Shown in pieces: positions 24,617-33,110 of a stretch of DNA of 35,657 nt. The notes under the pieces are model-generated. The model was not told where the DNA came from and did no database searches. It was given only the letters and a program-made list of their open reading frames with translations. Each line of letters begins with the position of its first letter. Positions within the stretch are counted from its first letter, which is position 1. Where the stretch lies: positions 1 through 35,657 of the forward strand of contig JAJRWU010000323.1 in the NCBI GenBank assembly GCA_024276655.1. Direction: 5' to 3'. This DNA is from Planctomycetota bacterium. GTDB lineage: Bacteria > Planctomycetota > Planctomycetia > Pirellulales > Pirellulaceae. The position numbers were made by a program, and so were the translations under genes.

Positions 24617-25543
24617 TCAATATAACTGTTCGTTTGATTCGAAACCGAGTTCGCGCACCCGCAACCGATCAGCCGCCGCCTCCCGCATGAGGCCCAGCTT
24701 GGCCCACACCAGCGAACGGTGGCGCCTCATGACGGCCAAATTTCGGTGGATCACCTTTTCGTTCCGCTTCAATTGCCGAGGGTCGAGCAGCGACTGCAAA
24801 CGCCGTTTTTTTATCAGGTAGGCCAATCGCTTCGCGGTGGATTCCGCTTCGCGCACCGCGCGGTTAAGGTCTTTGAGCGCCGCTTGGTAATCTCCCGCCC
24901 GGTAGTAAAGAAAACCCCGCGTATCAAGCAGTGCGGCGTCAGGCGACGTCCATTGAATGGCGGCGTTGACGTCTTTCAGGCCTTCCTCGATTTCGGTATT
25001 GGCCAACGCGCGCGCGTAGGCCAAAGCGTTCAAAACCCGCGCACGCTGCTTGTGTGGAATTTCGTCCTGTTTTTCCATCAACGCGACAACACGTTTGAGA
25101 TCGGCCAACGACTCCCCAAAACGCCCCCGCCCCCACGCCGCCTCGCTTCGCAGCTCATAACCGATGGCTTCTTGCGGCGCCAATTCAATCATTTTCCCGG
25201 CTGCCGCAGCGCTCGCTTCGTAGTGTTCGCCGTCCAGCTCCCACTTGGCCAACATGCGGTAAGGAGCAAGATAATCGGGCGCCCACTGGGTCGCTTTTCG
25301 GGCCTCCTCCGTGGCGGCGTGGTAGTTGCCGTCGAGCCACGCTTCGGTTCCAATCGCGATTCGCCAACGCGCCATTTCTCGCGGCGCTTCCCGATAGCCG
25401 ATCGGTCCAAACACCAACGCCGCGACGCCCAACACCAACCAACGAGCGCTGCCGCGAGGCCGACCGCCGCTGGAAGATGTTTCATCGTGCGCCGTGGTTC
25501 TAGCCGAGGCGTCGTCTTGATCTGAGAGCAAGGGGTCCCGCAT
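24617..25543 (-). CDS. membrane-anchored TPR-repeat protein
   Basis: 308 residues from ATG 25543, favoured over GTG 25549 because GGGA lies 8 nt upstream. The first 35 residues are hydrophilic, then one membrane helix (ARWLVLGVAALVFGPIGY). The remainder is helical with tetratricopeptide-like pairs, such as WLDGNYHAATEEARKATQWAPD and FLYYRAGDYQAALKDLNRAV. TPRs mediate protein-protein contacts, and no partner is implied. The start lies about 338 bp below the PhoPQ-like gene start on the same strand, and the two genes are only 24 bp apart (25543 to 25568), so they are probably co-transcribed. Confidence 0.82.
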   Translation of the reverse strand: MRDPLLSDQDDASARTTAHDETSSSGGRPRGSARWLVLGVAALVFGPIGYREAPREMARWRIAIGTEAWLDGNYHAATEEARKATQWAPDYLAPYRMLAKWELDGEHYEASAAAAGKMIELAPQEAIGYELRSEAAWGRGRFGESLADLKRVVALMEKQDEIPHKQRARVLNALAYARALANTEIEEGLKDVNAAIQWTSPDAALLDTRGFLYYRAGDYQAALKDLNRAVREAESTAKRLAYLIKKRRLQSLLDPRQLKRNEKVIHRNLAVMRRHRSLVWAKLGLMREAAADRLRVRELGFESNEQLY

Positions 25544-25567
25544 GGCCACTTTCCCGTAGGGCTGATC

Positions 25568-26881
25568 CTAATCTCGCTGGATCAAGGTACAAAGCGAATA
25601 AGGCAGCCCGTCCAACTCGAATAGCAGTTCCGCGTAATGCGCGACATGCCCTTCAGCCGGCAATGCAATGGAGCCGGCGAAAGCTTTATCGGATTTTTGC
25701 ATGGCCTGCGGACTCCACTTCGATTCGCGAAAATCCTTGGTGTTTGAATGAGCGCTCCAGAGGCGGGCGTTCACCGGCTCGGCCGAACAGAAAACCTGCA
25801 AGGTCACCTTGCCGCCGCCGTTGCTGCGTTCCCATTTGAGTTGGGGCAGGGACATTTCCGTGGCGGCATGTTGGAAAAACACGGCCAGTGTTTCCAGGGC
25901 ATGCATGCGTCCGCCGTCGAGTCCATGGCCGGCGTTGGGCACTTGCAAAACATACTTCGGCCCGACCAAATCGTCCCAGTAGAGCTTCATCGCATCGCAG
26001 ACCCAATAGGGATCGTTGGTGCCATTGACCAGCAGTTTGGGTTGGCTGATGCGTTGCAGGTAGGTGTAGGGGTCCATCATTCTGCGCAGATGCTTCTCGC
26101 GAACCGATTCCTCGCCTTCGACGATGAGCCCCTTGCTGGTGTAGTCGCGAATTTGCACGCTGTACTTGCCCCAGGTTTCAATCTGATGCCGCATTTGAGG
26201 ACGGAAATTGAGCACGTCGATCACGATCGGCGCCGTGGCCACAATACGTTTATCGGCGGCGGCGGAAAGCCAGCTTGTCCAACCGCGTTTGGAGGCGCCG
26301 GAAATGACGACGCCCTTCACCGGTTGCTTCCATTCCTGTTCAGCGATTTCTTGAATGGCGTCGATCGCCTTGACCGCGCTTTTCACCATGGGAAAAAGCA
26401 AGGGCCAGGTTTCATCTCCGGTTTCCAGATAGCGGAGCCAAGAATCCGAGATCAGATCATCTTCGACGCGTCCGCCGAACAGCGGTTGGTTGGGAACTTG
26501 GAACAACATCGCCACGCGAGCTTTCGACATTTCCGCCAATTTGCCGCCCATGACCATATCGGAGAGGCCGGGCTGGCGGCCGTTTCGACCGCCCGTGACA
26601 TACAGTAAAACGTGCTCCCGATGCTCCAGATTTTTGGGTTCATGAATCTGCAACACATGTTTCCATGTGGTGCCCTGCCAGACTTGGGAGGTGAGTTCGA
26701 CGTCATAAATTTTTCCGCCCTGATGCGATTGCGTGGAAACGATTTTCCAAGCGTAGGCGGAATCAGGGCGCCCCACATAGTCGAACAGGGCCGAAGGAAT
26801 CTCGGCCTTTTCAGCCCGCGCGCTGGCCGCGCACAACACAACAATACTCAACGCCACAAACGCTCGCTGCGAAAAACGCAT
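25568..26881 (-). CDS. exported PhoPQ-activated-pathogenicity-related (PqaA-type) protein
   Basis: A 437-residue protein; ATG 26881 is preceded by GGAGG at 9-nt spacing. The signal peptide is residues 1-23 (cleavage near ARA-EKAE). The body is an alpha/beta-hydrolase-like fold. The nucleophile-elbow-like GVVISGASKRGWTSW carries Gly-x-Ser-x-x-Gly. Then come the conserved LLVNGTNDPYWVCDAMKLYW (Asp) and VPNAGHGLDG (His), a plausible Ser-Asp-His set. This matches the PhoPQ-activated pathogenicity-related family, whose members in planctomycetes have unknown substrates. It is upstream of and close to the TPR gene. Confidence 0.88.
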   Translation of the reverse strand: MRFSQRAFVALSIVVLCAASARAEKAEIPSALFDYVGRPDSAYAWKIVSTQSHQGGKIYDVELTSQVWQGTTWKHVLQIHEPKNLEHREHVLLYVTGGRNGRQPGLSDMVMGGKLAEMSKARVAMLFQVPNQPLFGGRVEDDLISDSWLRYLETGDETWPLLFPMVKSAVKAIDAIQEIAEQEWKQPVKGVVISGASKRGWTSWLSAAADKRIVATAPIVIDVLNFRPQMRHQIETWGKYSVQIRDYTSKGLIVEGEESVREKHLRRMMDPYTYLQRISQPKLLVNGTNDPYWVCDAMKLYWDDLVGPKYVLQVPNAGHGLDGGRMHALETLAVFFQHAATEMSLPQLKWERSNGGGKVTLQVFCSAEPVNARLWSAHSNTKDFRESKWSPQAMQKSDKAFAGSIALPAEGHVAHYAELLFELDGLPYSLCTLIQRD

Positions 26882-26947
26882 GGCCGGAGGCCTCCCAGGA
26901 CACAGGGAAAAAACGACTCTTCATGAGATGAAAACTTTTACCGAATT

Positions 26948-26980
26948 AAAAGCCCGGCATTTACAAAATGCCGGGCTTTT
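26948..26980. terminator. bidirectional terminator-like palindrome (copy 6)
   Basis: AAAAGCCCGGCATTT and its complement around a short ACA loop. It lies downstream of the lipoprotein gene at 27026 (minus strand). Confidence 0.7.
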
Positions 26981-27025
26981 TCACACCACAATCGGTAACA
27001 GACTCTTTCACGGCGCCGAACGAGA

Positions 27026-27463
27026 TTATTTCGAGGTGAGCTCGATTTTTCCCATGTCGGTCGGTTCGCCCTCGACAACCGTGACTTTAATCTTTGACTT
27101 TTTAGGGTCGGCATACCGGCCTTTGAGCCGGTCTCCCTCGTAGCTCATGCTGATCATGTTCAGCTTACCCCAGGTGAACGTGGCTACATAGTCGCCAGGG
27201 GGCGCGCCATCGCCTTCTTCAAACGTTGAGATGGCAAACGCCCCATCTTCGCCCGATACCGAACTGGAAACCGTGGGGGTTTCGGCGTCCATTCCATTGA
27301 CGTTGTGCAAGGTAATAATAACCTCCGCAGCCGCTTTGCCATCGACAAAGATAGTACCGGTAACCGGGAAAGTTTTCTTTCCGTAGTCTGTGTTTCCGGA
27401 ACAGGAGCAGCACGAAAGAGCCGCGACAAGACAAAACCACCACCGGATCTTTCGACAACTCAT
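27026..27463 (-). CDS. carboxypeptidase-regulatory-like lipoprotein
   Basis: 145 residues from ATG 27463; GGAG lies 11 nt upstream, while TTG 27472 is too close to it. The N-terminal lipoprotein signal (FCLVAALSCCSCSGN) offers several candidate lipidated cysteines. The mature part is an Ig-like/transthyretin-type beta-domain (FPVTGTIFVDGKAAAEVII) resembling carboxypeptidase regulatory-like domains. Planctomycetes typically place this gene right after a DUF1559 gene, as here (84 bp apart). The function is unknown; a structural envelope role is likely. Confidence 0.8.
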   Translation of the reverse strand: MSCRKIRWWFCLVAALSCCSCSGNTDYGKKTFPVTGTIFVDGKAAAEVIITLHNVNGMDAETPTVSSSVSGEDGAFAISTFEEGDGAPPGDYVATFTWGKLNMISMSYEGDRLKGRYADPKKSKIKVTVVEGEPTDMGKIELTSK

Positions 27464-27547
27464 TCTTTTCAAGACTCCACGGAACGGAGGATGGGAACAA
27501 CTAAAAAACGCCCAACGGGAAAAACCAGCTTGGTATAACGGAAGGCC

Positions 27548-28543
27548 CTAGTTACTCGGCACCACCTCGCCCCCTTGGCGAGTGATTTGCGAGGCGAGCG
27601 CCAAGGCGGAGACTGTCGCGTTAACGAACTGCACGGATCCGTCAGCCATGACAAACTGAGCGCCGCCAGGATGGAAACTGTGAAAACCTCGCCCGCGCTG
27701 GCTGGTGCAATTGATACCACAGGGGCCTTCAGGACCGGCGGGATTCGTGGCGCCGGTATACAAACTGCCCGACACCCAATTTTCGCCATTGAGCACATCG
27801 CCCCAACCGCCGCCGTTCAGAATGGCTCCCGCCTGCACGGCTGTGGGCGCCGCCAGACGCTTGTTGTAGATAATGCCGCCGCCGGTTCGTTCGCCGACGA
27901 TAAAGGTGTTTGCCGTGCCATCGGTAACGCCGGCAAATCGGCTGGTGCGATTATTGCCGAACGGGCCATGCACTTGCAGCACGCCGTTGCGGGGCCCTAC
28001 CGGAGTCGAAACGTAGGCAAGGTTGGAAAGGAAGCCCCGAACCCCTGTTGTGGCGGTGTAATCGGAAGCTGCGGCGGTCCAGGTCAGCGGCAACCCGGCG
28101 CCGTTTGCATCGCCATTATATTGGCGTTCCACGCCGCCTGGCGCTGAAGGGCAGACGAAAGCCGATAGCGGCGTCGAAATCACCAGCACGTTGGCCGGGC
28201 TAGTTTCATTCGCGGCAATGATGTTGTGGTCGTACTGATCATACAAAGGCTGTTGTTCGATGAACGGCAAAATCGAAGTGCCCCACTACTCAGCGTTGAT
28301 CCTCGCGCCGATCGAAATATACCAAGCCATTGGAAACGCCTTGAACGTGTCGTGGTAGTTATGAATCGCCAAGCCAATTTGCTTGCAGTTGTTCCCACAT
28401 TGCATGCGTCGGGCCGCTTCGCGAGCCGCTTGCACCGCAGGTAAGAGCATCGCCACTAGAATGCCAATGATGGCGATCACAACGAGCAATTCCACCAAAG
28501 TGAAACCAACTCGGGTTCCAGAACGCGTCGGTCGAGTATTCAT
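27548..28543 (-). pseudogene. DUF1559 prepilin-like protein with in-frame TAG
   Basis: From ATG 28543 (GGAGAGG upstream) the frame spans 331 codons with one stop, TAG at 28286-28288 (codon 86). Before it lies the class III prepilin-like segment [20 protein letters not shown] and the DUF1559 [17 protein letters not shown] and [10 protein letters not shown] blocks. After it the same frame continues with WGTSILPFIEQQPLYDQYD and the DUF1559 C-terminus, including FHPGGAQFVMADGSVQF. Both halves fit together at the position expected for an uninterrupted DUF1559 protein, so a single base change explains the stop. TTG 28270 could restart only the C-terminal half, without the export helix. DUF1559 families are large in planctomycetes, so loss of one copy may be tolerated. 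Confidence 0.8.
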
Positions 28544-28712
28544 CGTGCCTCTCCAGAGAATGAGATGGAAGAGAGAGTAGAAAAGGGGTTCCTCGTGTAA
28601 TAATACACGCGCTAACCTAAATATCTACAATAATCACGAAAAAATGCAACCTACCGGTCGGTCGGTTCCTGAGAAAAACTTTCTTGGCAGAAACAGATTG
28701 ACGCAAGTCGTT

Positions 28713-29342
28713 TTATTCAGTCGACTTAAGGAGTCCGCCCAGAAGTAGGCGAGAAGTTTGTTCGGCAACTTTTTCCGGGCCCAATTTGCCATCGGGCCGG
28801 TACCACCGGGCAATTCCCAGCACCATACCGAAGATATTCAGCGCTGCGATGGTTGGGTCGAGGTCTCGAAGTTTCCCTTGCTCATTCAGTTCGACGAGCG
28901 TCGCCCGCACAAATTCGAAGTAATGTCGCTTGCGTTCGAGAATGAGATCTCGATGTTCGTCGGAAAGCGCGGCCACTTCCTCCGCGAGAATCGTGATTTC
29001 CTTGACGTACTTCGTCATTCCGGCGTGCCGCGCGAGCGTAAACCGCAATCGCTCCTCGGGGTCTTGAATCTTGCGGGCGGGCGTTAGCACTTTCTCGTCG
29101 ACGATATCCATCGCGAATTGCATAATTGAAAAAAGCAGGTCTTCTTTACCGCGGATGTAGTGATACAAGCCGGCCTTGGTAAGATCGAGGGCCGAGGCGA
29201 TTTCGTTCATCGAGGTGGCGTCGAATCCCTTTTGGACGATAATCGCCGCCGCAGTTCGGTAGATTTGCGCCAGTCGATCGAAAGATTCGATCGAACTTGC
29301 CTTGTGGTGGGAGTTGGTTGCGGGAGAATCGCCGAACGCCAT
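28713..29342 (-). CDS. TetR-family transcriptional regulator
   Basis: 209 residues from ATG 29342; TTG 29378 would add 12 residues and neither start has a strong ribosome site. The N-terminal helix-turn-helix is clear: FDATSMNEIASALDLTKAGLYHY with the conserved GKEDLLF after it. The ligand domain is the generic TetR C-terminal type, similar in feel to fatty-acid or acyl-CoA responsive members. There is no obvious target gene beside it. Direct repeats at 29407-29443 just upstream may be its own operator. Confidence 0.88.
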   Translation of the reverse strand: MAFGDSPATNSHHKASSIESFDRLAQIYRTAAAIIVQKGFDATSMNEIASALDLTKAGLYHYIRGKEDLLFSIMQFAMDIVDEKVLTPARKIQDPEERLRFTLARHAGMTKYVKEITILAEEVAALSDEHRDLILERKRHYFEFVRATLVELNEQGKLRDLDPTIAALNIFGMVLGIARWYRPDGKLGPEKVAEQTSRLLLGGLLKSTE

Positions 29343-29406
29343 AAAGAAAAGCCGTCTGCGTGAAGAACGAGTTTGCAAACTGATTGCCAGGAAGGAGCAC
29401 CGACTT

Positions 29407-29443
29407 TAGACTAGACCAAATAGGGCGTATAGACTAGACCAAA
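29407..29443. promoter_or_regulatory. direct-repeat candidate operator upstream of tetR
   Basis: Two exact copies of TAGACTAGACCAAA (29407-29420, 29430-29443), start-to-start 23 bp, 65 bp upstream of the regulator start. A repeat of about two helical turns suits a pair of TetR dimers. The link is positional only. Confidence 0.45.
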
Positions 29444-29547
29444 AATGAGGCGGTTGGCCGAGAAAAACAACGGCTTGAGATAGGCAACGTATTATTTCCC
29501 CGGCGGGCCGCGATCATCGTCTACCATGGCGATCTTGGCAAGTGTAA

Positions 29548-29625
29548 GCAGCGGGCCCAAAAATGCAGCGGGCCCAAAAATGCAGCGGGCCCAAAAATGC
29601 AGCGGGCCCAAAAATGCAGCGGGCG
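29548..29625 (+). repeat. 17-bp tandem repeat running into tRNA-Gly
   Basis: Four exact copies of GCAGCGGGCCCAAAAAT (29548-29615) and a partial fifth (GCAGCGGGC) whose last bases are the first bases of the tRNA. Confidence 0.95.
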
Positions 29626-29689
29626 TAGCTCAATGGTAGAGCATCGGCTTCCCAAGCCGACTACGAGGGTTCGATTCCCTTCGCCCGCT
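29619..29689 (+). tRNA. tRNA-Gly (CCC)
   Basis: A complete cloverleaf: acceptor GCGGGCG/CGCCCGC, D-arm GCTCAATGGTAGAGC, anticodon stem TCGGC/GCCGA with loop TTCCCAA (anticodon CCC), and T-loop TTCGATT. CCA is not encoded; the discriminator is T. Confidence 0.95.
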
Positions 29690-30350
29690 CTGAGCCGCCA
29701 ACCTTCGAGGTTAGGTTATAATCATCATTATTAAAATGTCCTTTTCGTGATTTTAATGGCTGATTCGGTTCGATTCCCCTGGCACAACACAAACAACCTC
29801 CGCGCTCGCGACAGACCGACGCTAAGGACCTGTCCTGAAATAACTTCCGTGTTTCATGTCGGACTGAGCAGGGCGATAGCCTGGGTTATTCTTGCCACAA
29901 ACACCGCGCAAATCAGCCGGAACGTGCTAGCGGTCCGATTCTCCGCGAATACTGGTAACCGTGAGCGAACGCTCATCGGCTGAGGGATCTTACTTCGGAA
30001 CTGCTCCTAGGCGAGCGGCGGAAAATAACTTACCCGCACGCAGAGGGAGTCCGTGACTATTTTTGGGTTCCCACCTACGCGGGAATGACCGTTTGCTGAT
30101 TCACTCGCTTGCGCTTCGTGCTTGTATTAGGTAAGTTTTCATCTGCCGCTCGCCCTAAACAACGCCGGCTGTTCGCCAGCAACCACCCGCCTCAGAACCC
30201 CCTCTCGTTAGGGGGGGTCGGTGCATCATGAAAGGCGCCAGCATATTGACCTTTTTAGGGGACAGGAATAGACTGAATTGTCTTGGAATAGCCCTTCGGT
30301 TGCGAGGAGTTGCTCCCCTGTAAGAGGAATCGCTTTTGAGGAAGAATGCT
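29690..30350. other. intergenic region with MITE-like element
   Basis: No convincing gene; the short frame at 29747-29983 has no family features. It contains the inverted-repeat element 30010-30154 and a C-rich/G-rich hairpin near 30199-30218. The upstream region of the DksA-type gene is at its right end. Confidence 0.5.
30010..30154. repeat. MITE-like element with 25-bp terminal inverted repeats
   Basis: GGCGAGCGGCGGAAAATAAC (start of arm, 30010-30034) faces its reverse complement at 30130-30154, with 21 of 25 positions matching. The inner part includes an ATTCCCGC-type REP unit (30067-30088). Single ends of this family (GCGAGCGGCA...) appear near 372, 4387 and 32754. Confidence 0.6.
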
Positions 30351-30734
30351 GTGCCCAAACCAATGTTAAAGACAGAATCGAAAGTCTACAAGGAGCGCTT
30401 GCTGCAAATGCGCGCTCGCTTGCGAGGCGATGTCAACGCAATGGCGGACGCAGCGCTCAACAAAACGCGCAGCGAAGCCAGTGGCGACCTTTCCAGTATG
30501 CCAATTCACATGGCCGACCTGGGAACCGACAATTTCGAGCAGGAATTCACCCTCTCGCTGATGGCCAGCGAGGGCGACCTTCTGGAACAAATTGAAGGCG
30601 CGCTGGTCCGCATTGAGAATCGCGAGTATGGCCTCTGTGCCGAGTGTGAAGGAAAAGTGCCCAAGGCCCGCCTGAATGCCATTCCGCACACTCCCTATTG
30701 CGTCAAATGCGCCGACGTGGTGCAGTCGAACTGA
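30351..30734 (+). CDS. DksA/TraR-type C4 zinc-finger protein
   Basis: 127 residues from GTG 30351, with GAGGA 8 nt upstream; TTG 30336 and ATG 30363 are alternative in-frame starts. The N-terminal half is a helical hairpin (KVYKERLLQMRARLRG, MADAALNKTRSEASG). The C-terminus has the four-cysteine finger CAEC...CVKC after an ENREYGLC approach, as in DksA/TraR proteins. DksA works with ppGpp on RNA polymerase. Shorter relatives like this one are widespread and their exact role is less clear. Its position just upstream of lspA on the same strand is a common planctomycete arrangement. Confidence 0.87.
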   Translation: MPKPMLKTESKVYKERLLQMRARLRGDVNAMADAALNKTRSEASGDLSSMPIHMADLGTDNFEQEFTLSLMASEGDLLEQIEGALVRIENREYGLCAECEGKVPKARLNAIPHTPYCVKCADVVQSN

Positions 30735-30976
30735 CGCCCGCCGAATGATTGAATGCGCATCGCGGCCGATTCTCTCTAGGTAGTCTGACGCTGCTTCTGT
30801 ATGCTGGAATCAGCTTCTGGGAAGTGTGGAATAGCCAGATTCCGACATGGCGCCTAGAAACTTGGCTTTTCGAGAAAATCGGGCTGCTGAATTGAGAAGT
30901 GACTTTTCCACACGTTCTTCGTCAGGCTGGTCAAAATGCTAGTCAAAACATTGGCCGATTGGGGCATGAAACGGAA

Positions 30977-31558
30977 ATGGATTCCGACGCACTCACGTCT
31001 TCGCAGCCGTCTTACCCGAAGAGCCGGATCTTGCTGTTTTTGTTGATTGCCGTTAGCGGTTTTGCAGCAGACCTCTGGACCAAGCACTGGGTTTTCGATT
31101 GGCTGGGAATGCCTCCCGGCCAGACATACTGGATCTGGGAAGGTTATGTCGGCATTCAAACGGCGCTCAATCCCGGCGCTCTGTTTGGCATGGGCGCGGA
31201 AATTCGTTGGATCTTTCCGATACTGTCCATCTTGGCGGCGGTGGGAATTGTTTTTTGGCTGTTCGCCGCCGGCGCCGCGAAAGATCTTTATTTAACCGGA
31301 GCGCTCTCCTCGGTGACGGGCGGTATTTTCGGCAACCTCTACGACCGTTTGGGTTTGTGGCATGCCCCGAATCAGCCCGACCAGTGGCACAACGAAGTTC
31401 GCGATTGGATTCTCTTTTCGTACGGCGAACATGTCTGGCCCAATTTCAATATTGCCGACTGCCTCCTTGTTTGCGGCGCCTGCTTGCTGGTGTGGCGCTC
31501 GTTCCACGACACGGCAAGCGATTCCGCTTCGGCGAAACCAGCTTCCGGAGGCTCATAG
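30977..31558 (+). CDS. lspA: lipoprotein signal peptidase (signal peptidase II)
   Basis: 193 residues from ATG 30977; the frame continues upstream to 30899 but that stretch is not protein-like. Four membrane helices are visible. The family signatures are AADLWTKHWVF, ALNPGALFGM, FGNLYDRLG with the first catalytic Asp (123), and WPNFNIADCLL with the second (161). It cleaves signal peptides of lipidated prolipoproteins at the inner membrane. Substrates in this window would include the lipoproteins at 27026 and 18173. It ends in a run of hairpins at 31591-31642. Confidence 0.95.
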   Translation: MDSDALTSSQPSYPKSRILLFLLIAVSGFAADLWTKHWVFDWLGMPPGQTYWIWEGYVGIQTALNPGALFGMGAEIRWIFPILSILAAVGIVFWLFAAGAAKDLYLTGALSSVTGGIFGNLYDRLGLWHAPNQPDQWHNEVRDWILFSYGEHVWPNFNIADCLLVCGACLLVWRSFHDTASDSASAKPASGGS

Positions 31559-31590
31559 CCGGATTTGCCGATGTTCATCAAAGCGAGCCT

Positions 31591-31642
31591 AAGTTGCCGC
31601 CTGCGGCAGCCAAAAGCCGGGCATTTTGAAAAAGCCGGTTTT
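31591..31642 (+). terminator. terminator region after lspA
   Basis: A GCCGC/GCGGC hairpin (31596-31607) is followed by a degenerate copy of the AAGCCCGG palindrome (AAAAGCCGGGCATTTTGAAA, then AAGCCGG), ending in seven T residues. Confidence 0.6.
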
Positions 31643-31692
31643 TTTAATTGAGCACACAAATTTCACGCTGCTTCGCCGCGTATGAAAGCATG

Positions 31693-32313
31693 TTACTCCG
31701 CCGCGATGGCCGCGATGGCAATCGCGACCATTTCCGCCTTGCTGCTCACATTCAGCTTTTCCATGATTCGCGCCCGCCGATACTCTATGGTGCGCAGGCT
31801 GACGTCCATTTCCGCGGCAATATCGCGACTCGTTTTGCCTGCCACTATTCCCTTGAGCACAACCAATTCATCGGGCGCCAAGCGGGCCAGCCGTTGGCCT
31901 TTCTCATGGCGCCCTCTCTGTTCCCGACGGGTTTTTGCATCGTACTCCAGAGCGCTGCGCACAATGTCGAGCAACTGAAAGGGGCGATAAGGTTTCTCCA
32001 AGAAATGAAACGCGCCTTCTTTCATCGCCTGCACGCAAATCGGAATATCGCTGTGGCCGCTGATCAGAATCACCGGCGGATGCAGCGACGACTTCGACAA
32101 TTCCCGCATCAGTTCGATGCCGCTCATGTTCGGAAGTCGGACATCGGCTATCAGGCAGCCGCACCGCGACGATTCAAAATCTTCTAGAAAATCTTCAGCC
32201 GACAGAAAGGATTGGGCATTGTGGCCTTCGCCGCTTAACAACGCCACCAATGATTGACAAACTACCGGTTCGTCGTCGACGACAAAAACAATGGGGCTGG
32301 AATCCTGGGACAT
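31693..32313 (-). CDS. FixJ/NarL-type response regulator
   Basis: 206 residues from ATG 32313 with GAGGAATT before it; a longer frame to 32448 lacks support. The receiver domain has VFVVDDEP, phospho-acceptor Asp57 in LIADVRLPNMSG, LISGHSD and the EKPYRPF lysine. The C-terminal LuxR-type helix-turn-helix includes KTSRDIAAEMDVSLRTIEYR, close to FixJ/TtrR-like regulators that control respiration genes. No histidine kinase is adjacent, so it is an orphan here. Confidence 0.9.
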   Translation of the reverse strand: MSQDSSPIVFVVDDEPVVCQSLVALLSGEGHNAQSFLSAEDFLEDFESSRCGCLIADVRLPNMSGIELMRELSKSSLHPPVILISGHSDIPICVQAMKEGAFHFLEKPYRPFQLLDIVRSALEYDAKTRREQRGRHEKGQRLARLAPDELVVLKGIVAGKTSRDIAAEMDVSLRTIEYRRARIMEKLNVSSKAEMVAIAIAAIAAE

Positions 32314-33110
32314 AATTCCTCGATCGTGGCTAGGCGACACATCGGGCAAAGTCGAAACACACGAGAAACGACTGGCGGCCATCAAAAAACGCACTCGCTC
32401 AAATGGCTTCCCAAGCCCCCTCTCACGTGAAGGGGCTTGCCAGAGCACTGCCCCCCTTGAGAAGGGGCGTCTTTAGCAAGAGAAACTATTTTTGCACCTC
32501 ACTGGTTCTGCCCAACCCTATTTTCTGCCCCAATCAGATGATCGCCAGTTGCTGCAACTGGGCGTCCTTGCCCGGCAAGAGGATTTTAACGAAAAAATAT
32601 CTAACAACAACAAATTTCGATCTGATTTTACACCTCGAATTACCATATCACATGTTTGGGGCTCGTTGTCGAGCTGCCTAAAGCAGCAATCGCCCGTCAT
32701 CATGCGGCAGGCCGCACGTTAAAGTCATCCTACCATGCCTAAGCTAACGTCACAGGCGAGCGGCATAAAAAATTGTCTTTCACGGAATGGGAAAAACCGC
32801 AATAATGGGTCTAATCGAACTGGCGGTTTCCCGGCCAACACCCGATAGCGTCTACTTGACAATGAGGTCGCTTCGGGAGTAGGAACCGACTACCGATTTT
32901 CGCCTCAGGGTGAAGTGTGGAAAAACGACATCCCCGGCTGAGAAGCCCGGCTTTTTGAAAAAGCCGGGCTTGTCAGCCGTCCATTCGGGATTTAGCAGTT
33001 CCACTTTTTTTCAAAAAGTGGGTGAGCGTTCGATAACTATTTCTCGAGTGCTCCTGAGTCGGGACGAAACAAGGCGACAAACCAGCTGTTCGAGATGTAA
33101 AGGGAGAACC
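32314..33110. other. long divergent intergenic region before alpha-glucan phosphorylase
   Basis: No supported gene; short frames here have no family features. It contains C-rich/G-rich hairpins around 32417-32475 (AAGCCCC...GGGGCTT), a GCGAGCGGCA motif near 32754, and terminator-palindrome copy 8 (32941-32971), which lies about 140 bp before the phosphorylase start. Confidence 0.5.
32941..32971. terminator. bidirectional terminator-like palindrome (copy 8)
   Basis: AAGCCCGGCTTTTT, G, complement (32943-32971). It is unusual in lying upstream of a gene rather than between convergent ends. Confidence 0.6.

Noticed and set aside
28286-28288. Pyrrolysine at the TAG of the DUF1559 gene
   Set aside because: Pyrrolysine is known mainly in methylamine methyltransferases, and two other genes here have TAA, which pyrrolysine would not explain.
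29548-29615. CRISPR-like repeat
   Set aside because: The 17-bp units are directly adjacent with no spacers.
29747-29983. 78-codon open frame after tRNA-Gly
   Set aside because: No ribosome site or recognisable features in a repeat-bearing intergenic region.
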